A stretch of DNA of 64,000 bases, from positions 21,025,582-21,089,581 of the forward strand of contig NC_063262.1 in NCBI RefSeq assembly GCF_019578655.1, written 5' to 3'. The DNA is from Ricinus communis. Lineage: Eukaryota > Streptophyta > Magnoliopsida > Malpighiales > Euphorbiaceae. A program made the translations under genes and the position numbers. Every line of letters begins with the position of its first letter. Position 1 is the first letter of the stretch. Below, one piece after another: positions 1-11,573 of this stretch. Under the pieces are notes generated by a model. The model made no database searches and was not told the DNA's origin. It saw only the letters and a program-made list of their open reading frames with translations.

Positions 1-327
1 AGTAGATGTGGAGAAGGAGTTGGTCGAACCACTATAAATTCTTGAATTTGATTTTCTCTTTCCTAAGCTTTTATATTTACTTGTGTTTATCTTATTGGTT
101 GGATTCTCATATTAGATTGGCTAATTGCTTTTACTAATATTGATTTTAATGCTCAAGTTTTTCAAAGTAAAAGTTTTTAGTTGAAATTGATTTTTATAAA
201 CAACCAATTCACTCTCTTTCTTGGTTACTATAAAGTATTTCAATCTTTAAATATATAATGGTTATATAGTTTTAGAATCCTTAATTTTCTTAAAATCTCT
301 AATTATGTTCTTGGTTTAAAATAGATT

Positions 328-814
328 ATGAATTCGCGATTAAAGAAATATAGGTGTGGCATTCCAACTCTATTAAGGACAACAACTACTCCAGGAGATG
401 AAGGGAGAAATTTTCATGGACGCGCACAATATGGATTGCTCAACAAATGTGAATTCTTTGAATGGCTTGATCCACCAAGTCCTATTATTCAAAGCTTGTT
501 ACAAAAAGTTGAATCATGTGAGGATGAAATTTGCGATTTGTCGAGCTCGAAAAGTTGCAATGTCAAGGGATTTAATAAAATAGAAAGAGGTGGTGGATAA
601 CTTATAGTTTGATTTGGAAAAATCATGAGAAGAAAATAAGCAGATGCAATTGGAGTTGAGGAACTATCGTGATTTTATAATTACTACGCAATCATGCATT
701 TGGTTTAGAAAGTGTATGTTTGGGTTGCTTTTGATGTGCTTATTTGTGATATTTACTCTATATGTTAGAATAGTTAGTGAAGAAAATGGTAATGTCAATT
801 TGTATTTACCTTAA
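328..814 (+). pseudogene. GRF-type zinc-finger / coiled-coil / membrane-anchor accessory ORF of MULE1 (decayed)
   Basis: The ATG at 328 opens a 90-codon frame with a degenerate GRF zinc-finger pattern: an RCG motif, then EGRNF, then CEFFEWLD at about residues 42-49. A short acidic helix follows. Beyond a stop at 598-600 another frame continues the domain order of plant GRF proteins: a QMQLELRNY segment and a hydrophobic membrane span (about 705-770), ending at the TAA at 812-814. A frameshift near 600 therefore probably broke one protein. One zinc ligand of the GRF finger appears replaced (FHGR where F..C is usual). It converges on the transposase. Its function is unknown; GRF fingers generally bind nucleic acid. 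Confidence 0.55.
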
Positions 815-1176
815 GTGTTATAGATGTAGTTATTAAGAATAGTATATATTGGGGATTGGCTTATGCAAAATGTGTTTGTAGTAATGCCTGAACTTCAATG
901 CAATAGAAATTTATGCCTTTCTAAGTATCAATATATGTGCCTTTCTATTTAAAAAGCAAGTAAAATCCAACTTGATAAATAGAAATAGAGGAATTGCATA
1001 TAACAAACATTGTAGATTGTTAAAAATAAAATAGTTGGAAATTGCTAGTAGGTTTAACAATATGGCAAACTCAAAATGTAGTTGTTCCACATCACAAAAT
1101 AACAGAAACTACTTTGGTACAAAGTGTGCAGAACCTAATTGCAGGACCTAAGCTAAGTTTTTCTATTTTTATTTCC

Positions 1177-3154
1177 TTATGTCTTCATAAATGCTGTTAA
1201 TTCTGAAGCCTTCTTAAAGTTCTTAAAAGCTGATGGTGGTGCATTAGAAGTAACAATTGAGATGTGCTTAGCTTTAACTGCACTTGAGATAGTTGGCTTG
1301 GTAGCCTGTGGTGGCTTGAAAGAGGCTTTATTTTGCCTTGATAGCAATGAAAATGAGCTTCTAGGTGGTGGCTGAGATAATGATCTTGGAGGTGGTGGTT
1401 GGGATGATGAGGTTACCTGCGTATTTGATATTGTCCTTTTTCTATTACTCTGTTGTTGAATATTTTGAAGCAACAAAAGTTAAGGGTTATTGGCTGAATT
1501 TAGTAATAGAAAACAAGTTAAAGTTAATTATTTTATAAGGAACAAAAATAAGTAAACTCACCTTATTCTTTAAACTCATTCTTTTCTGCCAGGTTGTTTC
1601 ACCAGTTACAGCTGTTTTGTAATCCCTAACACTGTGTCATGCCTGTTTGCAATTGCCATACATTACCTGTCCACCTACTCTAGAAACTTTGAAAGTGTTT
1701 CTTGGTTCATCTTTACCCATGATCCACTTTTCTTAGGTCTTCCAACATGTTTTCTAGGAATATTGGGAGTAATGTCAGGTAGTTCAGTTCTCTCCTGTTC
1801 TTTCTTGCTTAGGATAAGATTGGTCACATGGTTATAGACAACAATGTATGTCTCCTTTATATAGTAGTTGTGGATATATGCTCTAGGATTTTCTCTAGAA
1901 GCATAAATTATTGTTACTACATGCTTACGAGGCAGTCTTGTCAAATCCCATATCCTGCAGCTGTAAGTCTTTGTATCCAAATTCACAATAGACTGTTTGT
2001 TATAATAATCAACCTCATACTTATTCTCACCTATTGGAGTAAAAAAATCAGTTTCTAGCCTTCATCTTGATCTTCTCAAGTTCATCTTGTGCTTTTGGGC
2101 ATATATGCCTTTATACTTCTTCAATCCCTCATGCTTGATATAAAACCTCTTCATTAGTCTTCTTTTGATCCATTCAATTGTATTCAATATAGGCATGCCT
2201 CGAGCTTGTAGAATATAGGAATTAAAGGATTTAATGATGTTATTCTGCAATGCATCACTCTTTATGTGAGGTGAGAAGTGAGGTTTTGACCAACTGTGAG
2301 GATCCTTAGTCATCAACCAATCATAAGCTTCTTCATTCTTTTCTTTCAATTTCTTTTTATGATGCTGCCATATCTTGATTATTGAAGCACCAATTACCAT
2401 CCAAAAGTCTTTCACTTTTATCCCCTCTAAAATGAAGCTTGAAGTTTTCATACATATGCTTCACACAATATCTATGTTCGATATTAGGCATCACATATGA
2501 GAATGCCTGAACAAGTCCTTATAAATGGCAAAATTAAAATAAGCAAAAGCTACTAAAAATTATATAAAAAGCCAAAATGCACAAGATAAATTAGTTTACT
2601 AACTTTTTATTTATCTAGCATATACATCCATTCCATTCTCTTATGGGTGATTCAAATCATCAAATAAAAAAGTTTCAAGAACCAGACCCAAGACTCTTTG
2701 CATTCTATATCTACCATAGCAAAAGCAAGAGGAAAACCGTTTTCATTCCTATCACGTGCAACAACACATAAAAACTTGTCCTCCTAATGTTATTTTTAAA
2801 TGACAGCCATCTAATCTCATAAATGGCATGAGTCTTGAAAAATAACCTCATTTCTATGCTCCACACCTAATATACTTATACTGAAACATTATCACTTCTT
2901 TATTCATACTTCTAAGGTTATTAATTTCTTCATTACCTTCTTCATCCTCTTTATGTACTAAAGTCAATTCAATTTTGATCTTGACCATATTCCTAGATTT
3001 GTAGCTATAACGATCTTTGCATAGTCAAATAATTATTCTATATTGTTCTGTAACATCTCTCTATTTAATTTGTTTTTGGCTATTCTCTTTGCCCTATAGC
3101 ATTATAGAATTGACATCTCTGCTCCTAAATTCCTTTATAGCTTCTTTTGCCAAG
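1177..3154 (-). pseudogene. MULE1 transposase, catalytic and C-terminal part (broken)
   Basis: Read on the minus strand from 3154, the sequence gives a linker (AKEAIKEFRSRDV), then a MULE catalytic stretch near 2690-2830 with RLDGCHLK and LAFAMVDIECKESW. Next comes a helical region at 2451-2062, then a degenerate SWIM finger at about 1986-1850 (CRIWDLTRLPRKH, second Cys replaced by Arg), then GRPKK. The tail at 1476-1177 is rich in Ser, Pro and Gln. Stops and frameshifts occur throughout, so no active transposase is encoded. It continues upstream at 4226-5249 once the insert 3155-4220 is ignored. Confidence 0.75.
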
Positions 3155-3643
3155 TGAACGGGTTGTCGAAGCCCTTCAAAATAAATTACTGATTTTCCTA
3201 AACTAACTTGTAGAAATAGTGAAACCAGGTCGAATCCCAAGGGAAGCAATGTGGATAGCTTCTCAAAGTAAAATAATTATAAAAAATTCATAAATAATAA
3301 AAATAAGAAATAAAGCATACTTGAATTAAAGAAAAATTCTGTTAAGCACAAGTAGCCAGCTCCTTGCTACTTGTGTCAATCGTTCATGATAATTACGGAT
3401 CACAAACTCAAAGTTTAGCAATAGAAAAATCAATATCAAAGTTGAGTCGTCAGTTCAATTAATACCAAAAATTCATAAATAATAAAAACAAGAAATAAAG
3501 AATACTTGAATTAAAGAAGAATTCTGTTAAGCACTAAGCCTCACAAAAGCACAATTAGAATTTATTCACTCTTGAATTAGAAACTAAAAACTTAGCCACA
3601 CATGGTGGAGTAGGAATTCACAAGAAAAGAATTGTAGGGAATA

Positions 3644-3680
<37 letters not shown>

Positions 3681-4220
3681 TCAAAGCACTCTCAGCCATG
3701 CTTTACTTGGTAGAACTAGCCTCCTTATATAAGAAGTTAAATCTAAACCCTAATAAGAGAATCCTTATAAAAAAGAAATAAACTTCCTATATGATCTTAT
3801 CCCTATAAGGAAGGATAAGATAAAGAATGATCTAAACAAATTAAAATCCTAAATACATGGGAGAAAGTTCTCTTTATCCAGCACTTCCAAAAAGAGAGGA
3901 AATTATATAAAAGTGGGTCCACCACGAATTTATCTTGAAAAATTCGAAGCTCTCTTCTGCAGGTTCCAGCAGCTCACGAATTGTAAAGCGTGGTCACGCC
4001 TTATTGAAAATGATCTTCTGCCCAAATTTTTGCTCTTCCTTCAAAAGACTTGGTTTTTGACAAGTGATGCTTTAAAACATGTCTTTTGGCTGAATTTCAC
4101 TCAATCCTTGATATTTCACCATCTAGATCAGAATAAACACAATTTCCACAACTAAGCACATTATCCAATCAAAATATAAGGGAATTAAATAAAATAAGTA
4201 TAACTATTTATGACCTATCA
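3155..4220. mobile_element. LTR-type insertion (solo LTR or small non-autonomous LTR element) inside MULE1
   Basis: A 1066-bp block starts TGAACGGGTTGTCG and ends ATGACCTATCA. It is flanked on both sides by CCAAG (3150-3154 and 4221-4225), a 5-bp target duplication as made by LTR-retrotransposon integrase. The block interrupts the transposase frame of MULE1. It has no coding capacity. It holds an internal duplication of about 65 bp (about 3275-3340 and 3470-3535) and an ATA microsatellite. The superfamily cannot be assigned. Confidence 0.7.
3646..3675. repeat. (ATA)n microsatellite
   Basis: About ten uninterrupted ATA/AAT units lie inside the LTR-type insert at 3155-4220. Confidence 0.9.
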
Positions 4221-4225
4221 CCAAG

Positions 4226-5249
4226 CTGAAACTTCCCAATTTGGATTATCTCTCAAGTCATCTAGAAACTTTTCTGTCCGATATCTAGATTTTACTAAAT
4301 GATTTTAGAAATCCTTAAGATAACTGTGTTGTGACTTAAAGGTCTTGATATAAAAAGTCTTATTGTATTGCAGTCTTGAGAAATGAATTCTAAACCCATA
4401 TATTTCCTTGCACAAAATTGTAATTCTTGTACAAGTTTTCTTAATTAAATGATAACTAAATCTCCTTTTGATAGCCCACTCTTTCAAAGCTTTCCTCAAA
4501 ATGGCAGGCCCTATGAACTTCATCCCTTTGCATAAAGGAGGTTCAACCAATTGTTTCTTCATTAAAATCCAAATTCGCATTTTTCCTTTCCTCATTAAAA
4601 CCCTTTAAATTATGTAGTTCATCATCATCTGGTGGTACTTTATTGAATTCCTTCAAGTTTCATTCAATTACTTCTGTACCTATTTCTACATTTATCTCAA
4701 GTTCATTTACATGTCCACCCTCATTAGCTTCATTTGCATCAATTGTCTAGACCACTCGCACTCTTGTCAACCCCATCCATTGTATTAGTGAAGATATCGT
4801 CATCACTCCCCTCCAAATCATCATACAATCGACTAGGTTGGTTACAATCCGAATCTAATTTACTTGAGCTTTCAACTTCGAGTGCATATATACTTCGCAC
4901 ATAATCTTCATCTAATGAGTCATTGCTTCATAAATCTTCAAGTATATCAAATCCAACCCCTTTTCATGTTGCTCACTCATATTGTCATGATCATTAACTC
5001 CTTATGTCCCTCCAAATTCTACCTCTACATCATCATTCTTCTACCAGCCTGCACATCCACATCTTCCACTCCCTTTGTCCTTCCTAAATTCATATCCACA
5101 TCATCATTTTTTTTTCATCCTACACATCCACATTTTCCACTACCTCTGTTCCTACTAAATTCACCTCCACATTAGCCATAACCTCATCAGGTTCCTCTAC
5201 ATTTCTCCCATCATTTTCCACTTCCACCTAAAATATAACATCATGTTAA
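4226..5249 (-). pseudogene. MULE1 transposase, N-terminal acidic and DNA-binding part (broken)
   Basis: The 4595-4305 frame resembles the MuDR-type DNA-binding domain: GMKF, then ALKEWAIKRRFSY, then basic residues, then CKEIYGFRIHFSR and FYIKTFKSQHSYL, the usual spacing of this family. Upstream, up to 5249, lies an acidic low-complexity stretch (VEVEND, EEPDEV, VEDVDV) with several stops. A TTTTAG acceptor-like site lies just inside the MULE2 boundary. It joins 11144-11573 across MULE2 and 1177-3154 across the LTR-type insert. Confidence 0.68.
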
Positions 5250-5255
5250 AAGATA

Positions 5256-5493
5256 GGCAAAACGATCCCAGATACCTCGACTTTTGATCATTTTCGCGAA
5301 TCTACCATCACCTTTAAAATTTTTCAATTTGGTCCACCATCTTTTTGCATTGTATCATATCTACCCATAATTATTTTTGCGTGTGCCACTCGTGACATGG
5401 CATGTACACATGGCTTATTTATTTGACTACATGGCTTACAACTTAAAGAAGCTCAAAACTCACCGTTTTATGCTTAAATAAAGGGAATTAAAA
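5256..5493 (+). repeat. MULE2 left terminal inverted repeat
   Basis: Begins GGCAAAACGATCCC and ends near AAATAAAGGGAATTAAAA. It matches the reverse complement of 10908-11144 along its length. Confidence 0.85.
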
Positions 5494-5576
5494 CCTAGGC
5501 TTTTCTTCTTCCTCTCACAGCCACTTCAATAACATTCCTTTTCACTTAGAAGCTTTAACCAATTACTAAAAAATGC

Positions 5577-6446
5577 ATGGAGCATCATCAACATCTTTCT
5601 GTTATCAACAATCAAGAGTATTTATGTGGGACTAGAGTAGCATTTTATGAATGTGAGAGACCAGCGAAGTTGATGATATCAAGGACAACGAGAAATCCAA
5701 AGCGTAAGGTTTGGGGTTGCTCTTACACTGAGATAAGCTTTGTTACTAATGTTAGGGTTTAATTCTTTTACTTTGGAAGATTGAACAATGTGTGATTTTG
5801 TTTTAATTTGGTCATGTGAGGGCGAAATCATCAACATCTTTTGTTGTCAACAATCGAGAGTATTCATGTAGGACTAGAGTAGCATTTTGTGAATGTAAGA
5901 GACCAGCGAAGTTGATGATATCAAGGATAATGACAAATACAAAGCATAAGTTTTGGGGTTGCTCTTACACTAAAGTAAGCTTTATTAGTAATGTTAGGGT
6001 TTAACTCTTTTACTTTGGAAGATTGAACAATGTGTGATTTTGTTTCAATTTGGTCATGTAGGGGCGGAGCTGTGATTTCTTTAGGTGGCATGATTGATTG
6101 GGTAAATGAGAGGACCTTATTAGTACTGAAAGAGTTAAGGCGCCTAAATGTAAATTTAGAGAAGATAGCTAGTGAATTAACTAATAAGGTTGAAATTTCT
6201 CACATAAAGGAGCTAGAAAGAGAAAATGAAATGCTCAAAGGAAAGATTGAGAAACTGAAAAATATGAAGGGAAGTTTAATGTTTTCAAGGTCAGTTTCTG
6301 TGGTGCAATTGGGGTGTTACTTTACAAGCTTTATGCTTGATCCAGTGAGGTGTAGGTTTTTTTGTAATAGACGAGTGGGGTTGAACATTGTAATGAATGG
6401 TGAAATGAATTACCAACTTTTGCACTTTTATATCTTTAGGTGTTGA
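5577..6446 (+). pseudogene. GRF zinc-finger / coiled-coil accessory ORF of MULE2, with exon 1 tandemly duplicated
   Basis: Two frames (5577-5762 and 5816-6004) each encode the first half of a GRF finger: CGTRVAFYEC, then a SRTTRNPKRK-like stretch, then GCSYT. A 243-bp unit is duplicated in tandem (5584-5826, 5827-6069). After an acceptor-like ATGTAG at about 6060, the second half (RSCDFFRWHD) appears in one frame. A strongly predicted coiled coil follows in another frame (6100-6290, many KELRRLN and ERENEML-type heptads). So the gene is split by an intron and carries a frameshift. It converges on the MULE2 transposase, as in MULE1. Confidence 0.6.
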
Positions 6447-7439
6447 AATTGAATTATGAAAACACTTGTATTTGATTATGCAATGAAGCTCTTATTTTTC
6501 CCTTATATCTTATTCTTTATAGATATTTTGTGTGTATTTCTGATGGCTTTGATGAAGTAAACTGAACCTATAGTTATTATGATAGATATGTGGAGCCATA
6601 TGTTTATTGGTTTTACATTTGGACACGTATAATAGGCAATAAACAACCTTTTGACATTACTATAATATAGAATCCTTACAAAAATCATCAACTTTAGAAA
6701 CATATGTCCTGAAAAAGACATATAAAATAACTAATATTAAGGCAAACTAATTGATAAAGACAAAGTGACAGTTTTGTTCCATGTAACTCCAAAATGACAA
6801 AAATATACTAATGCAACTTGTCTAAGGCGACTTCTTAAACTTCTGAATTGGCTTTGGCAAAATATGTTGTCCTTCTTAAATCACCAAATTTGCATTCTTT
6901 CTAGTCTTAGTCTTTGTAACTACCACTTTCTCTTTTCCTTTCGAACTAATTGATATATTAGTTACTACACTTTTTTGAGACAATCTTTCAAACACAGTCA
7001 CATTCTCTTTTGCCTTTGTAGCTTTTGAAGTTTGGCTACAAAACTTTCACTTTTTTCATTACTAGCTATAGTTGATCTTTGGGTGTTAGACCTATTTTTA
7101 GAATGTTTTACTGTTGTTGCTGCTTCTGTATAACCATTAACAGTCCTTACATTCCTTTCCTCTAGCATCTACAACATGACATTTTATATTTAGAACATGA
7201 AAAGCATAAAACCACACATAAAATTGGAGATTCACATCTGACAAGTTTAGTACTTACTCTTAAATGCATATTGCCAGTCTTTATGGATATGTGCAGGCCA
7301 TATCTTTTTCTAGCCTGCAGTAATGCAACAACACATAACTCATACATAAACCATATAATTCATACATCTTAAAATAAAACCACACATAACTAACTTATGA
7401 AGAATACTTGATTTCTTTTGTTTTATAATTGTACTCTTA
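6447..7439. other. MULE2 internal region between the convergent genes
   Basis: Probably holds the decayed C-terminal tail of the transposase on the minus strand, rich in Lys, Ser and Thr. The TTTAG/TAG-rich sequence supports no continuous frame, and no other gene is visible. Confidence 0.4.
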
Positions 7440-10330
7440 TCACATAGTGGCTTGGATTGTGAAGGACCAACTTCTATATTTTTAACTTTGGCTTGATTTG
7501 GTACATCAGTATTGGTTACATTATTTTTAGGAGCTTATGGACATCTAGTTCTCCTTCTGCTTCTCTGTTACAAGTAGAAAAATAATGAAATTAAAATAAG
7601 CATACTGAAGTTTTGAAACTAATTATTGTAACAATGAAATTATACTTGATTTTAAAGGATAGCTCTAGGTGGAGGTGGATTATCCTTTCTTGGGCATTCT
7701 CTTTTATTGTGTCCATATTCATAGCAAATTCTACACTGCATCCTTATTCCATTTCTACTTAATCTGTTTAGATCCCTTTGTTTCTCATTAGCAGCTTTCT
7801 TTTTATTCACCTTAGGTCTTCGCGACATCCTTTTGATGGTGGTGAATGCACTGGTGCCTCAATGATCTCATACCACATCTTCTAGCCATTTAATTGTTCA
7901 AGGGCATATTGATAGGCTTGTAAGTATATGTCCTTCTTGTAGCATTCGTTGCCATAGTCATCAGTATTTTGCCTCAACTAATGAATACTAAAAATTGCAT
8001 GAATGCAAGGAACTCCAATCAGTTGCTAAGCTTTGCAAATGCAACTCCTATCTGACAGAGACGCCATAAATTGATCATCAAACACTTTAACCTGAAAATT
8101 TATCATTCAAAGCTGGCTTTGGTATACAAAATTTGATTTTCCACTTTAACTTCTCAATCTTCTTTCTAATCCTAGGGCATAATACATCCATACTATTTTT
8201 CATCATTTCAGACTTGATTTTAATCCTTTCCATCAAAGCACCTCTAATCTCTTCCAAAATGTTAATTATATGCATCAACCTTGCTTTGCATATCTAACCA
8301 TTAAAAGTCTCAGCAATGTTGTTGTCAACATTGTCAAACTTAGGCAGAGTGGATATGTATGCTTTATAGAACACTCTTGGATCTTTCGAAATAAATTTAT
8401 CTTCTGCCTCAAGATCAACTTCTCTAAGTAGCTTCAGGTTGGCCACAAATTGTGCTTCATATGTAATATATGCTGTAGACTATTTTTTTTCCAAAATAGC
8501 TCTTTGAGTTCAATTCCATTATGCAATTTCTTTCAATTTACATAAATGTGTCTTGAACAATTTTTTATTTTCGGCATGTGGGACCAACTCTTGTAATACT
8601 TTAATGAGACCTTATAAGCATTAAGAAAACAAATTAGGTGTAAGTAATTTAATTATTAGTTGATTAAAGTGTAAAGAAAAGAATTGAATATACAAACTTT
8701 TTGTTGGTCACTTATGAAGGTCCATCCTATGCTTATGTCAATGGATAAGTCATTAAAGAATCTGGTTAGGAACCATCTCCAAGTACTTTCTTTCTCAGCC
8801 GACGTCATTGCCCAAGCAATATGGTTTATTTGGTTGTTACCATCAAAATTAACTATACTCAAAATTGCACTTCCAAGTATATTCTTTAGGGATACACCAT
8901 CTAGAGATATGACAAGTCTACACCCTTTCTTAATCCACTCAAACATATGTATATCCTTTGAAAAATAGAATTATTCCCTTCCACATTGCATTCTAGATCA
9001 AAATAGCCTTCTTTATCAACTCTCTTCAATTCATGCACATGGATCTCAATTTGGCATAATAAGCCTCTATAATCCTCTAAGCTTCACTAAAGCTAGCTTT
9101 TTTGCCCTATAACATGAGCATATTGAGACTTTCAGTGCAAATTTTGTCATCAAATCATATTCCATTTCAGCTACAAAATAATTGTGCTTCTTCCTAAATT
9201 CATTTAAAAACTCATCGGCCAACCACTTTATAGTTGTCATATTATTTCTTTGCACCCTAGCACAATTATGGTTAGGTTTAACAGTCCTAACCATGAATGT
9301 CCTCTCATTTGGAACTTTTGAGACATAAACTCTCCATATGCGATTTCCTTTACATTGTGCTTCCATCTTATCTTCGCCGATCCTTTTCCACTACATATTA
9401 ACCCATTTGCAATTGCATAATTCTATACTGCTCCTCTAAATTGTTATGAATTTGTAAATTTCATTCCAGTTAAAAACTGTAACTCTTGATGATTACATTT
9501 AGGATTGTAAACTATTTTTTCTCCCTCTTATTTTCCCTAAAATCTCAGTCATCCTCATCACTTAAAACATGAGTTTCAATCTCAACATCACTGTCAGGGT
9601 ACTCAGAATGGTACCCACTACTATCACTCACATTGTTAGCCCCCACAAATCCACTGCCATCTCTCCCTTCGTCCTTATACAATTCCAACCTAAATCCATT
9701 GTCAACTAAAGTCTTTCTAAAGTCCTTCAGATTCTATTTTGCAATAAGATATTCCTCATCCACATCTGAATCAAGAACATCAGAAGATAGGCTGTCCTCA
9801 TCATCACATTCATCATTTCCAGGGGTATAATCTTCATCCTCACTAGATTCTCTATTTTTAACTATATTGTTCGGATATTCATTCATTTTCCCCTTTATTT
9901 ATAACACTTTCAGGTTCAGTTTCATTTTGGTTTGCATTTTCAAATGCAACTGCTTTAAGTTCATCTACACTGTCATTATGATATTGATTCTCATTTTCAG
10001 TTGCAGTTTGTTCATAATTTAAAGTCATTGTTATAGCTTCACCATAAACTTTTAAACTCCATAATCTAAATCTTCTATAGATATTTTTTTGCACTCTTGC
10101 CTAGTCTCAACAAAAACTAAGCTTAGATCCTTCCCTATAGGGCTACATCTCTAGAGGGTTCATAAACAACACTTAAGAAATGTGTATATCCCAATGTTTT
10201 CACTATCTGCTCAATATCATCCATAGTGAAACTAGAAATGCCGCTAAGATTTACACTACACCCACCAACATACTTCAGTATAGGATTACTAACTAAGGCC
10301 CCACCGTGATGAAAATTAATAAGAATACTG
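7440..10330 (-). pseudogene. MULE2 MuDR-type transposase (broken)
   Basis: Minus-strand order: N-terminal FHHGGALVS...YVGGC and LGYTHF (about 10320-10170); acidic stretch (10094-9879); DNA-binding region with a KTVKPNHNC-like motif (9366-9067); catalytic core (8946-8656) with LDGVSLK, AWAMTSAEKESTWRWFL and SDQQK; SWIM finger (about 8047-7988, CIC...GVPCIHA); CCHC knuckle CRICYEYGHNKRECP (about 7740-7694). Stops (one inside the SWIM finger) and frame changes show it is inactive. Plant MULE transposases are usually 700-900 residues, which fits this span. Confidence 0.8.
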
Positions 10331-10907
10331 CATAAAATTTACACGCAACAATTAAATTACTAATGTGAGAATATAATAATAAATTACAACTAATGTGAAA
10401 AAGTACTTTTTAACACAAAGCCTAAATCTTTATTTTATACTAATACCAAATGCAAATGCCTTTTTTACTCTTATACCAAATGCATATACAAAATGGACAA
10501 TTCCTTTAACACAAATTCCTAAATTTTTTGTTTACTGCTAATTCTTTTTTACTAAATGCATATTCCTTTAACTGTTATACCCACAAGAATAAGATTCTCC
10601 ATTTGCATTGCCTTACCCATTAACATATTTGAATGTATTAACAAATGCATACCTTCATTGTCATTTTTTGAAGGAGCCATCTTGCAAAGGACCACAGCCA
10701 TAAGCTTCAAGAACAATGGACCACAGAGAGGACAAAGATACCAAAAGAATCCTTTAATAAAGGAGCCAAATAGGACAAAAGTATGAAAAGCTTTAAGGAA
10801 GTAATAGAGTAGTTATTTGCCGTTGTGTTTTAATTGTAAAAAACCCTAGAAATTATAAAGGAAAAATTTAGGAAGAAAATATATCATCTAATAACAATAA
10901 TATTAGA

Positions 10908-11144
10908 TTTTAATTCCCTTTATTTAAGCATAAAATAGTGAGTTTTAAGCTTTTTTAAGTTGTAAGCCAGATAGGCAAACAAATAAGCCACGTGTGCATA
11001 CCATGTCATGAGTGGCACATACTAAAATGATTGTGGGTAAATATAATATAATAAGCAAAGATGGTGGACAAATTGATAAATTTTAAAGGTGATGGTAGAT
11101 TCACAAAAATAATCAAAGATCGGGGTATTTGGGATCGTTTTGCC
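10908..11144 (-). repeat. MULE2 right terminal inverted repeat
   Basis: Inverted partner of 5256-5493, ending GGGATCGTTTTGCC. It borders the interrupted N-terminus of the MULE1 transposase. Confidence 0.85.
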
Positions 11145-11573
11145 TAAAAAGTAATAAAACTATCACTGTCATCATCAAACAATTCCTCTATATCACCACT
11201 CGACACTTGTTCTTCTACATTTGAATCACTTACAAGTGCTTCAAGTAACATCACATCTATTGCAGAATCATTCTCCACAAAGAACACATCAATATATGGA
11301 TAGTTTTTATGGTAATCTAACATGTTACCCACCTTAATGTCGGACTCTATTTCTTCAAACCCTTCATTACCACTCAAACCCCAAATCTTGAACAACATTC
11401 TACCCTTCTTGTATACCCAAGATCAATACAATATGCTAATAGCTCAAAGTATGATAATCAATCTGTATCAACATCATACTTCTTTGTAACAGAGCCACCA
11501 ACATAATCCATCTCAAGTTGCCAAACCTAGGAACCCCCATATGATGTATCACTAAATCAACATAAGCAACCAT
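11145..11573 (-). pseudogene. MULE1 transposase N-terminus, displaced by MULE2 insertion
   Basis: A minus-strand ATG at 11573 begins a segment with VIHHMG, then KKYDVDTD and LGYTRR. These are the usual first landmarks of MULE transposases (HHGG-like, then an acidic loop, then LGY). The acidic frame at 11398 runs to the MULE2 boundary (EELFDDDSDS). It continues at 5249 on the far side of MULE2. Stops inside show decay. Confidence 0.6.

Larger units (their letters stand above)
5256..11144 (-). mobile_element. MULE2: complete-length Mutator-like element nested in MULE1
   Basis: Terminal inverted repeats of about 238 bp lie at 5256-5493 and 10908-11144. Outermost they read GGCAAAACGATCCC and GGGATCGTTTTGCC. 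Flanks are TAAAAGATA (5247-5255) and TAAAAAGTA (11145-11153), a 9-bp target duplication with two differences, the size typical of MULEs. Inside are a decayed minus-strand transposase and a convergent plus-strand GRF zinc-finger ORF. The same TIR family bounds the short elements at 45325-46403 and 57096-58143, so MULE2 or a relative could have mobilised them. Confidence 0.85.

Noticed and set aside
1634..2058. Plus-strand frames opposite the MULE1 SWIM region
   Set aside because: The minus strand carries the recognisable transposase motifs here.
9633..9830. Plus-strand Ser-rich frame
   Set aside because: Antisense of the acidic linker of the MULE2 transposase.
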